Below are positions 17,425 through 25,330 of a DNA stretch of 64,000 nucleotides, in pieces; within the stretch, counting starts at the first letter, position 1, and each line of letters starts with the position of its first letter. Made by a program: the position numbers and the translations under genes. Below the pieces are notes generated by a model, which was not told where the DNA came from, did not search any database, and saw nothing but the letters and a program-made list of their open reading frames with translations. The DNA comes from Cryobacterium sp. Y57 (lineage in GTDB: Bacteria > Actinomycetota > Actinomycetes > Actinomycetales > Microbacteriaceae): the NCBI RefSeq assembly GCF_002929505.1, contig NZ_PJJL01000072.1:285730-349729 (forward strand). Reading direction: 5' to 3'.

Positions 17425-18831
17425 CTAGCGCGGCACTGTGGCCTCGACGATGGCGATTTCTCGCGTCGCGGTTTCGCGGTTGCGTTCGGCGGCGTGCTCG
17501 CGGTCCAGGTCTGGGGCAATGTCCAAGGCGGCGTGCTCGTCCTCGTGCTTGGTCGCAGCCACCGCACGCCCGTCGCCAGCATGCCGCACGCGCACCCGTG
17601 GTGACGAGAACGGATGCAGCTGCACCCGCAACCGGCGATAGCGCACCATCCAGAACAATATGACGGCTGCCGCCGACAGGCCGGAGAGCGCTGCGAGGCC
17701 GAGCGCCCAACGCGGGCCGAAGGCATCCGCTACCCAACCGACGAGCGGCGCGCCGAGGGGAGTGCCGCCGACGAAGATGGCCATGTAGAGCGCCATCACC
17801 CGGCCGCGCATCTCGGGCCTCGTCGTGGTCTGCACGTACGCGTTCGCGGTCGTCATCAGGGTGAGTGAGGATAGACCGACCAGTGTGAGAGATATGGCGA
17901 AAGTGGCATATGTTGGCATGATCGCCGACAGTGCGCACGCAATGCCGAACAGAGCGGTGCCGAGCACGATGAGGCGCAGCCGGGCACGGCTCCGTCGGGC
18001 AGCGAGCAGAGCGCCGATGACGGCGCCGATGGCCATGATCGAACTGAGCAAGCCAAATTCCGCAGCCCCCCGGCCGAACTCGATTGTGGCCATGGTCGAC
18101 GTGAAGATGGCGAAGTTCAGGCCGAACGTGCCGATCAGAAAGACTGCGATCATGACGACCACGATGTCGGAACGTCCGCGCACATAGCGGAAGCCAGCCA
18201 ACAGCTGCCCACGCTCGCGGGAGATCGTCGGTTGGCGACGCAGTTGGTGCGTGCGCAGCAGGGTCATCGCGAAGACGGTCGCTGCGAAGGTAACCGCGTT
18301 GATCATGAACACCCAGCCCGCACCGACGGCAACCGTGAGCAGTCCGGCGGCGGCCGGACCGATCAAGCGTGCGCCGTGGAATGAAGCGGAATTGAGTGCG
18401 ACAGCGTTGGACAGTTGGTCTTCAGCGACGAGTTCGGAGACGAAAGCTTGGCGGGCCGGCGCGTCGATCGCCGCGACGATGCCGAGGCCGAAGGCGAAGA
18501 GGTAGACGTGCCAGAGCTCGGCCACCTCGAGCACGGTCAGAATACCCAGGCCGAGGGCCAGCAATCCCATCAGGGTCTGGGTGAGAATGAGCAGCTTGCG
18601 CCGGTTGAACCGGTCGGCGATCAGCCCGGACCAGGGCATGAGCAGCAGCATCGGGCCGAGTTGCAAAGCCATAGTGATGCCGACCGCGGTCGCGTTGTAG
18701 TTGGTGAGCTCGGTCAGCACGATCCAGTCCTGGGCGGTGCGCTGCATCCAGGTACCGATGTTCGACACCAAAGCTCCGGCGAACCAGATGCGGTAATTGA
18801 CGACGCTCAGCGAGCGGAACATGGCACTCAA
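17425..18831 (-). CDS. MFS transporter (EntS/MFS_3-type efflux protein)
   Basis: 468 residues, about twelve membrane segments, starting SLSVVNYRIWFAGALVSNIGTWMQRTAQDW, typical of the MFS_3/EntS group of drug or siderophore exporters. GLIADRFNRRKLLI near 63-76 is the loop 2-3 motif. The last 50 residues are hydrophilic and charged (KHEDEHAALD...). The start overlaps the upstream MarR gene by four bases, so the two form a regulator-efflux operon, probably induced by the exported compound. Confidence 0.87.
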   Translation of the reverse strand: MSAMFRSLSVVNYRIWFAGALVSNIGTWMQRTAQDWIVLTELTNYNATAVGITMALQLGPMLLLMPWSGLIADRFNRRKLLILTQTLMGLLALGLGILTVLEVAELWHVYLFAFGLGIVAAIDAPARQAFVSELVAEDQLSNAVALNSASFHGARLIGPAAAGLLTVAVGAGWVFMINAVTFAATVFAMTLLRTHQLRRQPTISRERGQLLAGFRYVRGRSDIVVVMIAVFLIGTFGLNFAIFTSTMATIEFGRGAAEFGLLSSIMAIGAVIGALLAARRSRARLRLIVLGTALFGIACALSAIMPTYATFAISLTLVGLSSLTLMTTANAYVQTTTRPEMRGRVMALYMAIFVGGTPLGAPLVGWVADAFGPRWALGLAALSGLSAAAVILFWMVRYRRLRVQLHPFSSPRVRVRHAGDGRAVAATKHEDEHAALDIAPDLDREHAAERNRETATREIAIVEATVPR

Positions 18832-19328
18832 CTGTCGGCGAGCTCCTTCATTATCAGGGTCGCCGCGGCGAGAACGCGGTGCTGTTCGGGGCTGAGCCGG
18901 GCGACGCGCTGCACCAGCCAGGCATCTCGCCGCTTGCGCGTTTCGGTCATCATCGCGCGCGCGGCATCCGTTGTGGCGAGCACGATCTTGCGGCCATCGA
19001 GCGTGGAATCGGTGCGGGTCACGAGGCCGGCATCAACGAGACATTTGACCGTGCGGGTCATCGAGGGCGGGGTGACCCGTTCGAATTCGCTGAGCTCGGT
19101 GAGCGTCAGTGGGCCGTGTAAGTAAAGCACGCCGAGTGCCGAAAACTGGCCGCTACCCAACTCGTTTTCGGCCTTCTCCTGCCGCAGGCGGCGAGCTAGG
19201 CGCCCATTGGCCAGCCGAAATTCGTGGCTGATCTCCGAGGTGTTATTCGCCGCCTGGTCAGAGCGTGCCGATGGCTGGGCCTTGACGACGCCCAGGGCTG
19301 CGGTTTTCGGGTGTATGCGCGATTCCAT
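18828..19328 (-). CDS. MarR family transcriptional regulator
   Basis: 166 residues: winged helix with LSEFERVTPPSMTRTVKCLVDAGLVTR near 85-111 and the DGRKIVLATT wing near 116-125, and a C-terminal dimerisation helix. An N-terminal extension of about 35 residues precedes the domain; a shorter form from an internal start is possible. Four-base overlap with the downstream MFS gene indicates coupling. The TTAGC..GCTAA palindrome just upstream is the likely autoregulatory operator. Confidence 0.87.
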   Translation of the reverse strand: MESRIHPKTAALGVVKAQPSARSDQAANNTSEISHEFRLANGRLARRLRQEKAENELGSGQFSALGVLYLHGPLTLTELSEFERVTPPSMTRTVKCLVDAGLVTRTDSTLDGRKIVLATTDAARAMMTETRKRRDAWLVQRVARLSPEQHRVLAAATLIMKELADS

Positions 19329-19347
19329 ATATCATTAGCATAGCAAA

Positions 19348-19360
19348 TTAGCCTCGCTAA
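19348..19360. promoter_or_regulatory. MarR-type operator palindrome
   Basis: A perfect TTAGC-CTC-GCTAA inverted repeat lies 19 bases upstream of the MarR start, with a further TTAGCATAGC half-site pair at 19335-19344 immediately beside it. The gap is AT-rich and divergent toward the hydrolase gene. Confidence 0.65.
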
Positions 19361-19409
19361 GTACATTATTGCATTGAGCGTGCGGGGCACAACGGGGCAG
19401 ACTAGCCTC

Positions 19410-20258
19410 GTGCCCACATATACGGATGCCGCCGGTTTGGTTATCACCTACTACGTTTGGCCGGTCCCGGCCCCCCGAGCCGTGATCCAGCTCGCCCACG
19501 GTGTCGGCGAACACGCCCAGCGGTACGCGGCGCTCGCCGCCGACCTCAATCGGGCTGGTTACACGGTCTACGCTGACGATCACCTCGGTCACGGCCAGAC
19601 CGGACTTGCCCAGCACAGCGGCGATCACACCAGGCTTGGTCGGCTCGGCGCCGGCGGGCTGCGCTCGGCAGTGGCCGGCGTCTACCAGTTGAGTGGAATC
19701 ATCCGCTCGGAGCAGCCAGCCCTGCCCCTCGTGTTGCTCGGGCACAGCTGGGGATCGTTCATGGTGCAGATGATCGTCAACGAGCACGCGGCCGAGTACG
19801 ATGCCATCGTGCTCTCCGGAACCGCCTACCGCTGGCCTGGCTACCTCGATGGCGGCGACCTGAACCGCAGGCATAAGGCACTGGGCACTACCGGGGTCGA
19901 GTGGCTCAGCCGTGACCCGGCCGTCGCCGCAACCTTCGTGGCCGACCCGCTCACCACGGCGACGCCGCTCGTGAAGCTGTTCGGCATTCGCGAGGCCGCG
20001 CGCCTGTTCGGTCGCCCGGCGCGTGGTCTGCCCGGTGGCCTGCCGCTGCTCGTGCTCGTCGGCGGTGACGATACCGTCGGCGGGGAACGCAGTGCGCTCA
20101 AGCTGGTGAACTCCTACATTCAGCGTTCCGGGCTGCGGGACGTACGCGTGATCGTGTACCCGGGCGCTCGGCACGAAGTTTTCAACGAGATTAACCGCGA
20201 CGAAGTCATCGGCGACCTCGTGGACTGGCTCGACGAGCGCTTGACCGCCGTAGGCTGA
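19410..20258 (+). CDS. Alpha/beta hydrolase, monoacylglycerol-lipase-like
   Basis: 282 residues if started at GTG 19410; a TTG at 19374 would add 12 residues, but these do not resemble the family N-terminus. Serine-aminopeptidase-type hydrolase: LAHGVGEHAQRY (29-40) oxyanion region, nucleophile Ser113 in GHSWGS, late Asp in VGGDDTVGG and His in GARHEVFNE. Likely hydrolyses lysophospholipids or monoacylglycerols in the cytoplasm. It is four bases upstream of the lipoate ligase gene, suggesting co-transcription. Confidence 0.85.
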   Translation: MPTYTDAAGLVITYYVWPVPAPRAVIQLAHGVGEHAQRYAALAADLNRAGYTVYADDHLGHGQTGLAQHSGDHTRLGRLGAGGLRSAVAGVYQLSGIIRSEQPALPLVLLGHSWGSFMVQMIVNEHAAEYDAIVLSGTAYRWPGYLDGGDLNRRHKALGTTGVEWLSRDPAVAATFVADPLTTATPLVKLFGIREAARLFGRPARGLPGGLPLLVLVGGDDTVGGERSALKLVNSYIQRSGLRDVRVIVYPGARHEVFNEINRDEVIGDLVDWLDERLTAVG

Positions 20259-20262
20259 TTGC

Positions 20263-21315
20263 ATGCATGGTGAATATAAGGTTCCGGGCGGCAAACTGGT
20301 CGTCGTTGATCTCGATGTCGTCGATGATGTCATAACCAACTTTCGTCTGGCCGGAGACTTCTTTCTTGAGCCCGACGATGCCCTCGAAGACATCAATTCC
20401 GCGGTGAGCGGCCTCCCCGTCGGCAGTGCGACGGCCACGATCGCCGCTACGGTGCGCGGTGCGCTCCCCAGCGGTGCCATTCTGCTCGGATTCTCTCCGG
20501 AGGCCGTGGCCGTGGCGATTCGCCGTTCGCTGGCCCAGGCGAGCACCTGGCGGGACTACGACTGGCAGATCATCCACTCGCAGGAGCCCGTCGCGCCCGT
20601 GCTGCAGATGGCCCTCGACGAGGTGCTCGCGACCGAGGTTGCGGAGGGACGCCGACAGCCCACACTCCGGATCTGGGAGTGGAACGAACCGGCCGTCGTG
20701 ATCGGCAGTTTTCAGTCGCTCAAGAACGAGGTCGACCCCGAGAATGCCGCCAAGTATGGCTTCACCGTGGTGCGGCGCATCAGTGGCGGCGGCGCCATGT
20801 TCATGGAGGCCGGCTCGGTCATCACGTATTCCATCTACGCGCCGACCGACCTCGTGCAGGGCATGAGCTTCGCAGACTCCTACGCTTTTCTCGACGAGTG
20901 GGTCATCACCGCTCTCAAATCCCTCGGCATCGACGCGCACTACGAGCCGCTCAACGACATCACGAGTCCCGGGGGCAAGATCGGCGGAGCGGCCCAGAAG
21001 CGTCTGGGAAGCGGAGCCGTGCTCCATCACGTCACCATGAGTTATGACATGGACGGTGAAAAAATGGTGCAGGTGCTGCGCATTGGCCGCGAAAAGCTCA
21101 GCGATAAGGGCATCACGAGCGCCGCCAAACGCGTCGACCCGCTGCGCAGTCAGACCGGTCTCACCCGCGCTGCGATCATCGACCGTATGAAAGAAACCTT
21201 CACCGGCCTGTACGGCGCCAGCGAGGGTGACGTCACCGCCGAGGAATACGCCAAGGCTACCGAGCTCGTCGCGAACAAATTCAGCACAGAGGCCTGGTTG
21301 GCCAGGGTTCCGTAA
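20263..21315 (+). CDS. lplA: Lipoate--protein ligase family protein with N-terminal LplB/C-terminal-type domain
   Basis: 350 residues. Residues 1-85 (MHGEYKVPGGKLVVVDLDV...ALEDIN) resemble the accessory domain that is normally C-terminal in LplA or separate as LplB. Residues about 100-345 form the ligase catalytic domain (LQMALDEVL, RRISGGGAMFMEAGS with the RR(x)SGGG loop, SPGGKIGGAAQKR with the lipoyl Lys). The enzyme activates lipoate and transfers it to E2 or GcvH proteins. The accessory domain being N-terminal is a permuted order relative to E. coli LplA. It follows the hydrolase by four bases. Confidence 0.85.
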   Translation: MHGEYKVPGGKLVVVDLDVVDDVITNFRLAGDFFLEPDDALEDINSAVSGLPVGSATATIAATVRGALPSGAILLGFSPEAVAVAIRRSLAQASTWRDYDWQIIHSQEPVAPVLQMALDEVLATEVAEGRRQPTLRIWEWNEPAVVIGSFQSLKNEVDPENAAKYGFTVVRRISGGGAMFMEAGSVITYSIYAPTDLVQGMSFADSYAFLDEWVITALKSLGIDAHYEPLNDITSPGGKIGGAAQKRLGSGAVLHHVTMSYDMDGEKMVQVLRIGREKLSDKGITSAAKRVDPLRSQTGLTRAAIIDRMKETFTGLYGASEGDVTAEEYAKATELVANKFSTEAWLARVP

Positions 21316-21326
21316 AGCGCGCCGAA

Positions 21327-21357
21327 CGGATGCTCGCGGCGCGCCCGCCAGCATCCG
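21327..21357. terminator. Hairpin between convergent genes
   Basis: CGGATGCT (21327-21334) and AGCATCCG (21350-21357) form a perfect eight-base stem between the lipoate ligase stop and the end of the leftward acetyltransferase-like gene. A bidirectional terminator is likely. Confidence 0.5.
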
Positions 21358-21364
21358 CCTGCCA

Positions 21365-21703
21365 CTACCGCCCGCGCGTCAGCAGGTCTTGGTAGTCAAC
21401 GTGAGTGTCTATCCAGTGCGCCACGTACGAGCAGTCCGGCACGACGGCGAGATCGGTGCGAACGCGCACGTCGCCCAGCGCCTGCTCGACCAGGATGCTG
21501 GCGAGACCGTGTGTGCGTTGTGTCGGATCGACTTCGGTGTGGGTGAAGTGCACGGCCGTTGACGTCGTGGTGTAGTCAGCCCGTCCCACGGCCTCGTCGT
21601 CGAGCCACACCGTGTAGCGGCTCTGCCCTGGGTCGTGGCGTACTTCCACAGTCCCGGCATCGGCCAGGTTCTGCGAGTGGATGGTCGTCGATTCAGCAGT
21701 CAT
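21365..21703 (-). CDS. Small GNAT-like N-acetyltransferase (YjdJ/Gtn type)
   Basis: 112 residues matching the short acetyltransferase group: SRYTVWLDDEAVGRADY, VHFTHTEVDP near 50-59, then an R-T-H-G-L-A acetyl-CoA loop near 63-68 and LAVVPDCSYVAHWIDTH at the end. These single-domain proteins bind acetyl-CoA, but substrates are largely unknown. It is transcribed divergently from the methyltransferase gene. Confidence 0.82.
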   Translation of the reverse strand: MTAESTTIHSQNLADAGTVEVRHDPGQSRYTVWLDDEAVGRADYTTTSTAVHFTHTEVDPTQRTHGLASILVEQALGDVRVRTDLAVVPDCSYVAHWIDTHVDYQDLLTRGR

Positions 21704-21752
21704 CCGATCAGACTAAGCCGATGAGCGGCGCGCAGGCTGAAAGAATAGACAA

Positions 21753-22649
21753 ATGCCAAACGCGTGGACACCGACCAGCCCGAGCCGTGTCATCCACGCC
21801 AACAACCTCGACGTGTTGCCGGGCCTGCCCGATGGTGCCTTCACCCTGATCTACCTCGACCCGCCGTTCAACACCGGCCGCTCGCAGAAACGGCAGAGCA
21901 CCACCTCCGTACGGTCGGTCTCCGCCGACGGCTCGCACGCGGTCGGCACGATCACGGGGTTCAAGGGCCAGCGTTACGAGCGCATCAAGGGTGACCTGCT
22001 GGGCTACGACGATCAGTTCGAAGATTATTGGGCCTTTCTGGAACCGCGCCTGATCGAGGCCTGGCGCCTGCTCACCGACGACGGCACACTCTATCTGCAC
22101 CTCGACTACCGCGAAGCGCACTATGCCAAGGTGCTGCTCGACGCCCTGTTCGGCCGGGAATGCTTTCTCAACGAACTCATCTGGGCTTACGACTACGGTG
22201 CGAAATCCAAGAACAAGTGGCCCACCAAGCACGACACGATTTTGGTCTACGTGAAGAATCCGGCCCGGTATTACTTCGACTCCACGACCGTCGACCGGGA
22301 GCCGTACATGGCGCCGGGCCTGGTCACGCCCGAAAAAGTGGCCAAGGGAAAACTGCCGACGGATGTCTGGTGGCATACGATCGTCTCCCCCACCGGCAAG
22401 GAGAAAACCGGCTACCCCACGCAGAAACCGATCGGAATTCTGCGTCGCATTATCCAGGCGTCCAGCCGTGAGGGAGATTGGGTGCTCGACTTCTTTGCCG
22501 GCAGCGGCACCACCGGCGCGGTTGCTGCCGCGCTCGACCGACGCTTCGTGCTCATCGACCAGAACCGGGAGGCGTTCAACGTGATGCGGGCCAGGTTTGC
22601 GCCGGTTTCCGGCGTTCAATTTCTTGAGACAACCGCCCGGAACCACTGA
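21753..22649 (+). CDS. DNA (adenine-N6 or cytosine-N4) methyltransferase, beta-class, orphan
   Basis: 298 residues. Catalytic motif IV DPPF at 36-39 comes before the AdoMet motif FAGSGTTG (from 248), the beta-class order. TQKP (in GYPTQKPIGILRRII) is also typical. No restriction endonuclease or specificity gene is nearby, so it is an orphan methylase that may act in epigenetic regulation or replication timing like CcrM, though its recognition site cannot be read from sequence. Codon use matches the neighbours, which argues against recent acquisition. Confidence 0.87.
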   Translation: MPNAWTPTSPSRVIHANNLDVLPGLPDGAFTLIYLDPPFNTGRSQKRQSTTSVRSVSADGSHAVGTITGFKGQRYERIKGDLLGYDDQFEDYWAFLEPRLIEAWRLLTDDGTLYLHLDYREAHYAKVLLDALFGRECFLNELIWAYDYGAKSKNKWPTKHDTILVYVKNPARYYFDSTTVDREPYMAPGLVTPEKVAKGKLPTDVWWHTIVSPTGKEKTGYPTQKPIGILRRIIQASSREGDWVLDFFAGSGTTGAVAAALDRRFVLIDQNREAFNVMRARFAPVSGVQFLETTARNH

Positions 22650-22833
22650 GATTTCGCAGTCTCACCGAGCCCTGGCAGGGTGCAACGTACGACGACAGCT
22701 CTCGCGGCACTCGGTAGAGATGCTGGCACCCCTACCGCAGAGTGCCGCGGTCGCTGGCGGGTGCCGCCATCGCTGGGGAGTGCCGCCAGAAGCGGATGCC
22801 GCGAGTAGGCGATATCCGCTCGCCTGCGGCCGC

Positions 22834-24249
22834 TCAGCCCGCGTGTGCCGCCCGAATATGCGCCGCGAACATGCGCCCGCTGTCTTTCACCGTGCGCTCG
22901 AGGGTGTCGTAGTCGACCCGCACGATGCCGAAGCGCTTCTCGTAGCCATAGGACCACTCGAAGTTGTCGAGCAGCGACCAGACGAAGTATCCGCGCACGT
23001 CGGCGCCGGCCGCGATGGCCTCACCCACCTTGTTGATGTGCGCCACGATGTACTCCGTGCGCTCGGCGTCGTGCACGACGCCATCGACGCCCACCACATC
23101 GTCGTAGGCGGCGCCGTTCTCGGTGACATAGAGCGGCGGGAGCCGGTCGTACTCCGTGCCGAGCCGCACGAGCAGCAAGCGCAGGCCGTCGGGGTTGACC
23201 TCCCAGTCCATTGCGGTGCGTGGCAGTCCGCGGCTGGGAAAGCTGATGTACTCCGAGCCGACCCACGGCGACCCGACCGAACGCGCGGCGCCGCCGGCGT
23301 GCGAGTCGTTCGCCGAGGCAGCTGCGTGCCCGCTCACGAGGTCGTCGTGATAGTGGTTGACGCCGAGAAAATCGAGCGGAGCGGCGATGATCTCGAGGTC
23401 GTCCGAGTGGATGACCTCGGCCAGGCCGAACGGCTCGAGGTCGCGCAGGGTGTCCTCGGGGTAAGCGCCATGCAGCAGAGGGTCGAGAAAGATGCGGTTG
23501 GCCAGCGAGTCGAGCCGCCGGGCCGCCTCAATGTCGACCGGGTCGGTGGCATCGCGCGGCACGGCGTTGGTGAGGTTGAGCGTGATCCCGAGGTTCTGGG
23601 CGCCCGCTGAGCGCAGCGCGTTGACCGCGAGCCCGTGCGCGAGATGCTGGTGGTGCACGGCAGCGATCGCCGCCCGACCGTTCCGGCGGCCCGGCGCGTG
23701 CACGCCCGATCCGTAGCCGAGCAGGGAGGAGCAGAACGGTTCGTTGAAGGTGGTCCAATGGGTGACTCGATCGCCGAGCGCGGAGTAGACATCCGTTGCG
23801 TAGTCGACGAAACGGTAGGCGGTGTCGCGGTTGGCCCAGCCACCCTTCTCCTCCAGCGCCTGCGGCAGGTCCCAGTGATACAGGGTTAGCCAGGGCAGAA
23901 TACCCACGCCGAGCAGTTCGTCGACGAGCCGGGAATAGAAGTCGAGCCCTTCTGGGTTCACGGCGCGGTCGCCCGGACGCACCCGCGCCCAACTGGTGGA
24001 GAAACGGTAGGAGTCGAGGCCGAGTGAGGCCATAAGGGTCACGTCGGCGGGCATCCGGTGGTAATGATCCACGGCGGTTTCCAAATCGTCGCCCCCCGCG
24101 ATGGCGCCCGGAACCTGCGCGAAGGCGTCCCAGATTGAGTCTTCCTTGCCGCCGGCATGGCCGGCGCCCTCGATCTGCGCGGCGGCCGTCGCCGACCCCC
24201 AGAGAAATCCGTGCGGCCAGGGGAACGGTGTGGGTGCGGTCTGCGACAT
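22834..24249 (-). CDS. Family GH1 beta-glucosidase
   Basis: 471 residues spanning a full GH1 barrel: FLWGSATAAAQIEG near 15-28, acid/base Glu170 in TTFNEPF, nucleophile Glu377 in YVTENG, and WSLLDNFEWSYGY near 424-436. No signal peptide, so it is cytoplasmic and acts on imported beta-glucosides or cellobiose. It is a single gene with no adjacent transporter or LacI-type regulator. The 184-base gap downstream of it, toward the methyltransferase gene, contains three imperfect GTGCCGC-type repeats (about 22,740-22,800). Confidence 0.92.
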   Translation of the reverse strand: MSQTAPTPFPWPHGFLWGSATAAAQIEGAGHAGGKEDSIWDAFAQVPGAIAGGDDLETAVDHYHRMPADVTLMASLGLDSYRFSTSWARVRPGDRAVNPEGLDFYSRLVDELLGVGILPWLTLYHWDLPQALEEKGGWANRDTAYRFVDYATDVYSALGDRVTHWTTFNEPFCSSLLGYGSGVHAPGRRNGRAAIAAVHHQHLAHGLAVNALRSAGAQNLGITLNLTNAVPRDATDPVDIEAARRLDSLANRIFLDPLLHGAYPEDTLRDLEPFGLAEVIHSDDLEIIAAPLDFLGVNHYHDDLVSGHAAASANDSHAGGAARSVGSPWVGSEYISFPSRGLPRTAMDWEVNPDGLRLLLVRLGTEYDRLPPLYVTENGAAYDDVVGVDGVVHDAERTEYIVAHINKVGEAIAAGADVRGYFVWSLLDNFEWSYGYEKRFGIVRVDYDTLERTVKDSGRMFAAHIRAAHAG

Positions 24250-24442
24250 GACGTCACGCTACCCTGCCGCGCGGCCTCCGACCAACGTTGTGGGCCTTCC
24301 CGGCCAAGCCCGCGTACCTCGGTGCGAACATTCGGTCGAAACGGGCCTGCACTCGGGTGGAACTGGAATTCTTGCCATATATCTCCGCAGTTGTGCACGC
24401 GGCGTCCAGAACTCTGATAAGCGGCGCAGCTAAGCTCGAATC

Positions 24443-24580
24443 ATGCTGCAGAACAACGAACCCACGGAGGCCGACCAACGGCGTCTCCGCCGCCGGTTTT
24501 TGATCGGCGTCATCATCGTCGGAGTGATCGTCGCCCTCGCGGCGATCGGGCTCTATCTGACTGCCGCCTTCAATGCTTAG
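24443..24580 (+). CDS. Small single-pass membrane protein (45 residues)
   Basis: An ORF of 45 residues: a hydrophilic, acidic-then-Arg-rich N-terminus (Q-R-R-L-R-R-R at about 12-18) followed by one hydrophobic helix (about 20-41, FLIGVIIVGVIVALAAIGLY). No good ribosome binding site is seen, so it may be leaderless. It lies 39 bases before the secreted amidase-type gene on the same strand and may be co-transcribed. Positively charged residues before the helix predict an N-in orientation. Function unknown. Confidence 0.5.
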   Translation: MLQNNEPTEADQRRLRRRFLIGVIIVGVIVALAAIGLYLTAAFNA

Positions 24581-24619
24581 GCAGTCCACCATTCCCAAAA
24601 AAATCGAAGTGAGTGCACA

Positions 24620-25330
24620 GTGCAGCTAACCCGGTGGCAGCTACTCGGCCTCACGGCGGCCGTCGGAGCCGTGCTTGCCGTCGGCGCGACGGCGCTCGTC
24701 GTGCAGGCCCTTGAGGGTTCCGCGGACTCTGCGCAGACCGCGCCGACAACGGATGCCGCCTCTCCCGTCGCAACAAAACAACCGGCTCGCCCCACCCCCA
24801 CCGAGTCTGCTGTTGCGGCGCCGGTCGCGGCAACACCGGCTGTAGGCGCCGCCGTAACGGCCCAGCTGGACTACCTTCTCACGCACTGGAAGCTCGAAAA
24901 CTACAACTCCGCAGAGTGGGGAGTGCTCGGCGAGAATGACTGCGTCAACTTCGCCAGCCAGGCCATGATCGCCCGCGGCTGGACCATGGACGCTGTCTGG
25001 TCGAGTCCGAAGAACGGCAACGCGTACGACTCCACAGCGGCCTGGCGCAGCTCAACCGCCTTCATGAAGTACATCGCGGCGACCGGCAAGGCCGTAGCCC
25101 TGACCGATCAGCAGCGCGACCAGGTCAAGGTCGGCGATATCGCGCAATTCGACTGGGACAACACCGGCGACCGCGACCACACCGGGATCGTCACCAAGGT
25201 CGAGAAGGTCGGCGACACGGTTTCGATCTTCTTTGCCGGGCACACCTTAGATTCCGACTACCGCTCGGTCGACACGGCGATCACCGTGGATCACCCGGGC
25301 GGCACTGCGTACTACTGGAGTGTTCCCTAG
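24620..25330 (+). CDS. Exported amidase-domain (Amidase_6) protein
   Basis: 236 residues from GTG 24620. N-terminal membrane anchor or signal segment (about 7-30), an Ala/Thr/Pro-rich linker (32-75), then the putative amidase domain (80-235): GENDCVNFASQAM with a catalytic-type Cys, RDHTGIVTKV with His, and a FAGHTLDSDYRSV segment. The family is CHAP/NlpC-like and is often found in secreted wall-active or peptide-cleaving proteins. Its stop overlaps the convergent pgm stop by four bases. Confidence 0.8.
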   Translation: MQLTRWQLLGLTAAVGAVLAVGATALVVQALEGSADSAQTAPTTDAASPVATKQPARPTPTESAVAAPVAATPAVGAAVTAQLDYLLTHWKLENYNSAEWGVLGENDCVNFASQAMIARGWTMDAVWSSPKNGNAYDSTAAWRSSTAFMKYIAATGKAVALTDQQRDQVKVGDIAQFDWDNTGDRDHTGIVTKVEKVGDTVSIFFAGHTLDSDYRSVDTAITVDHPGGTAYYWSVP

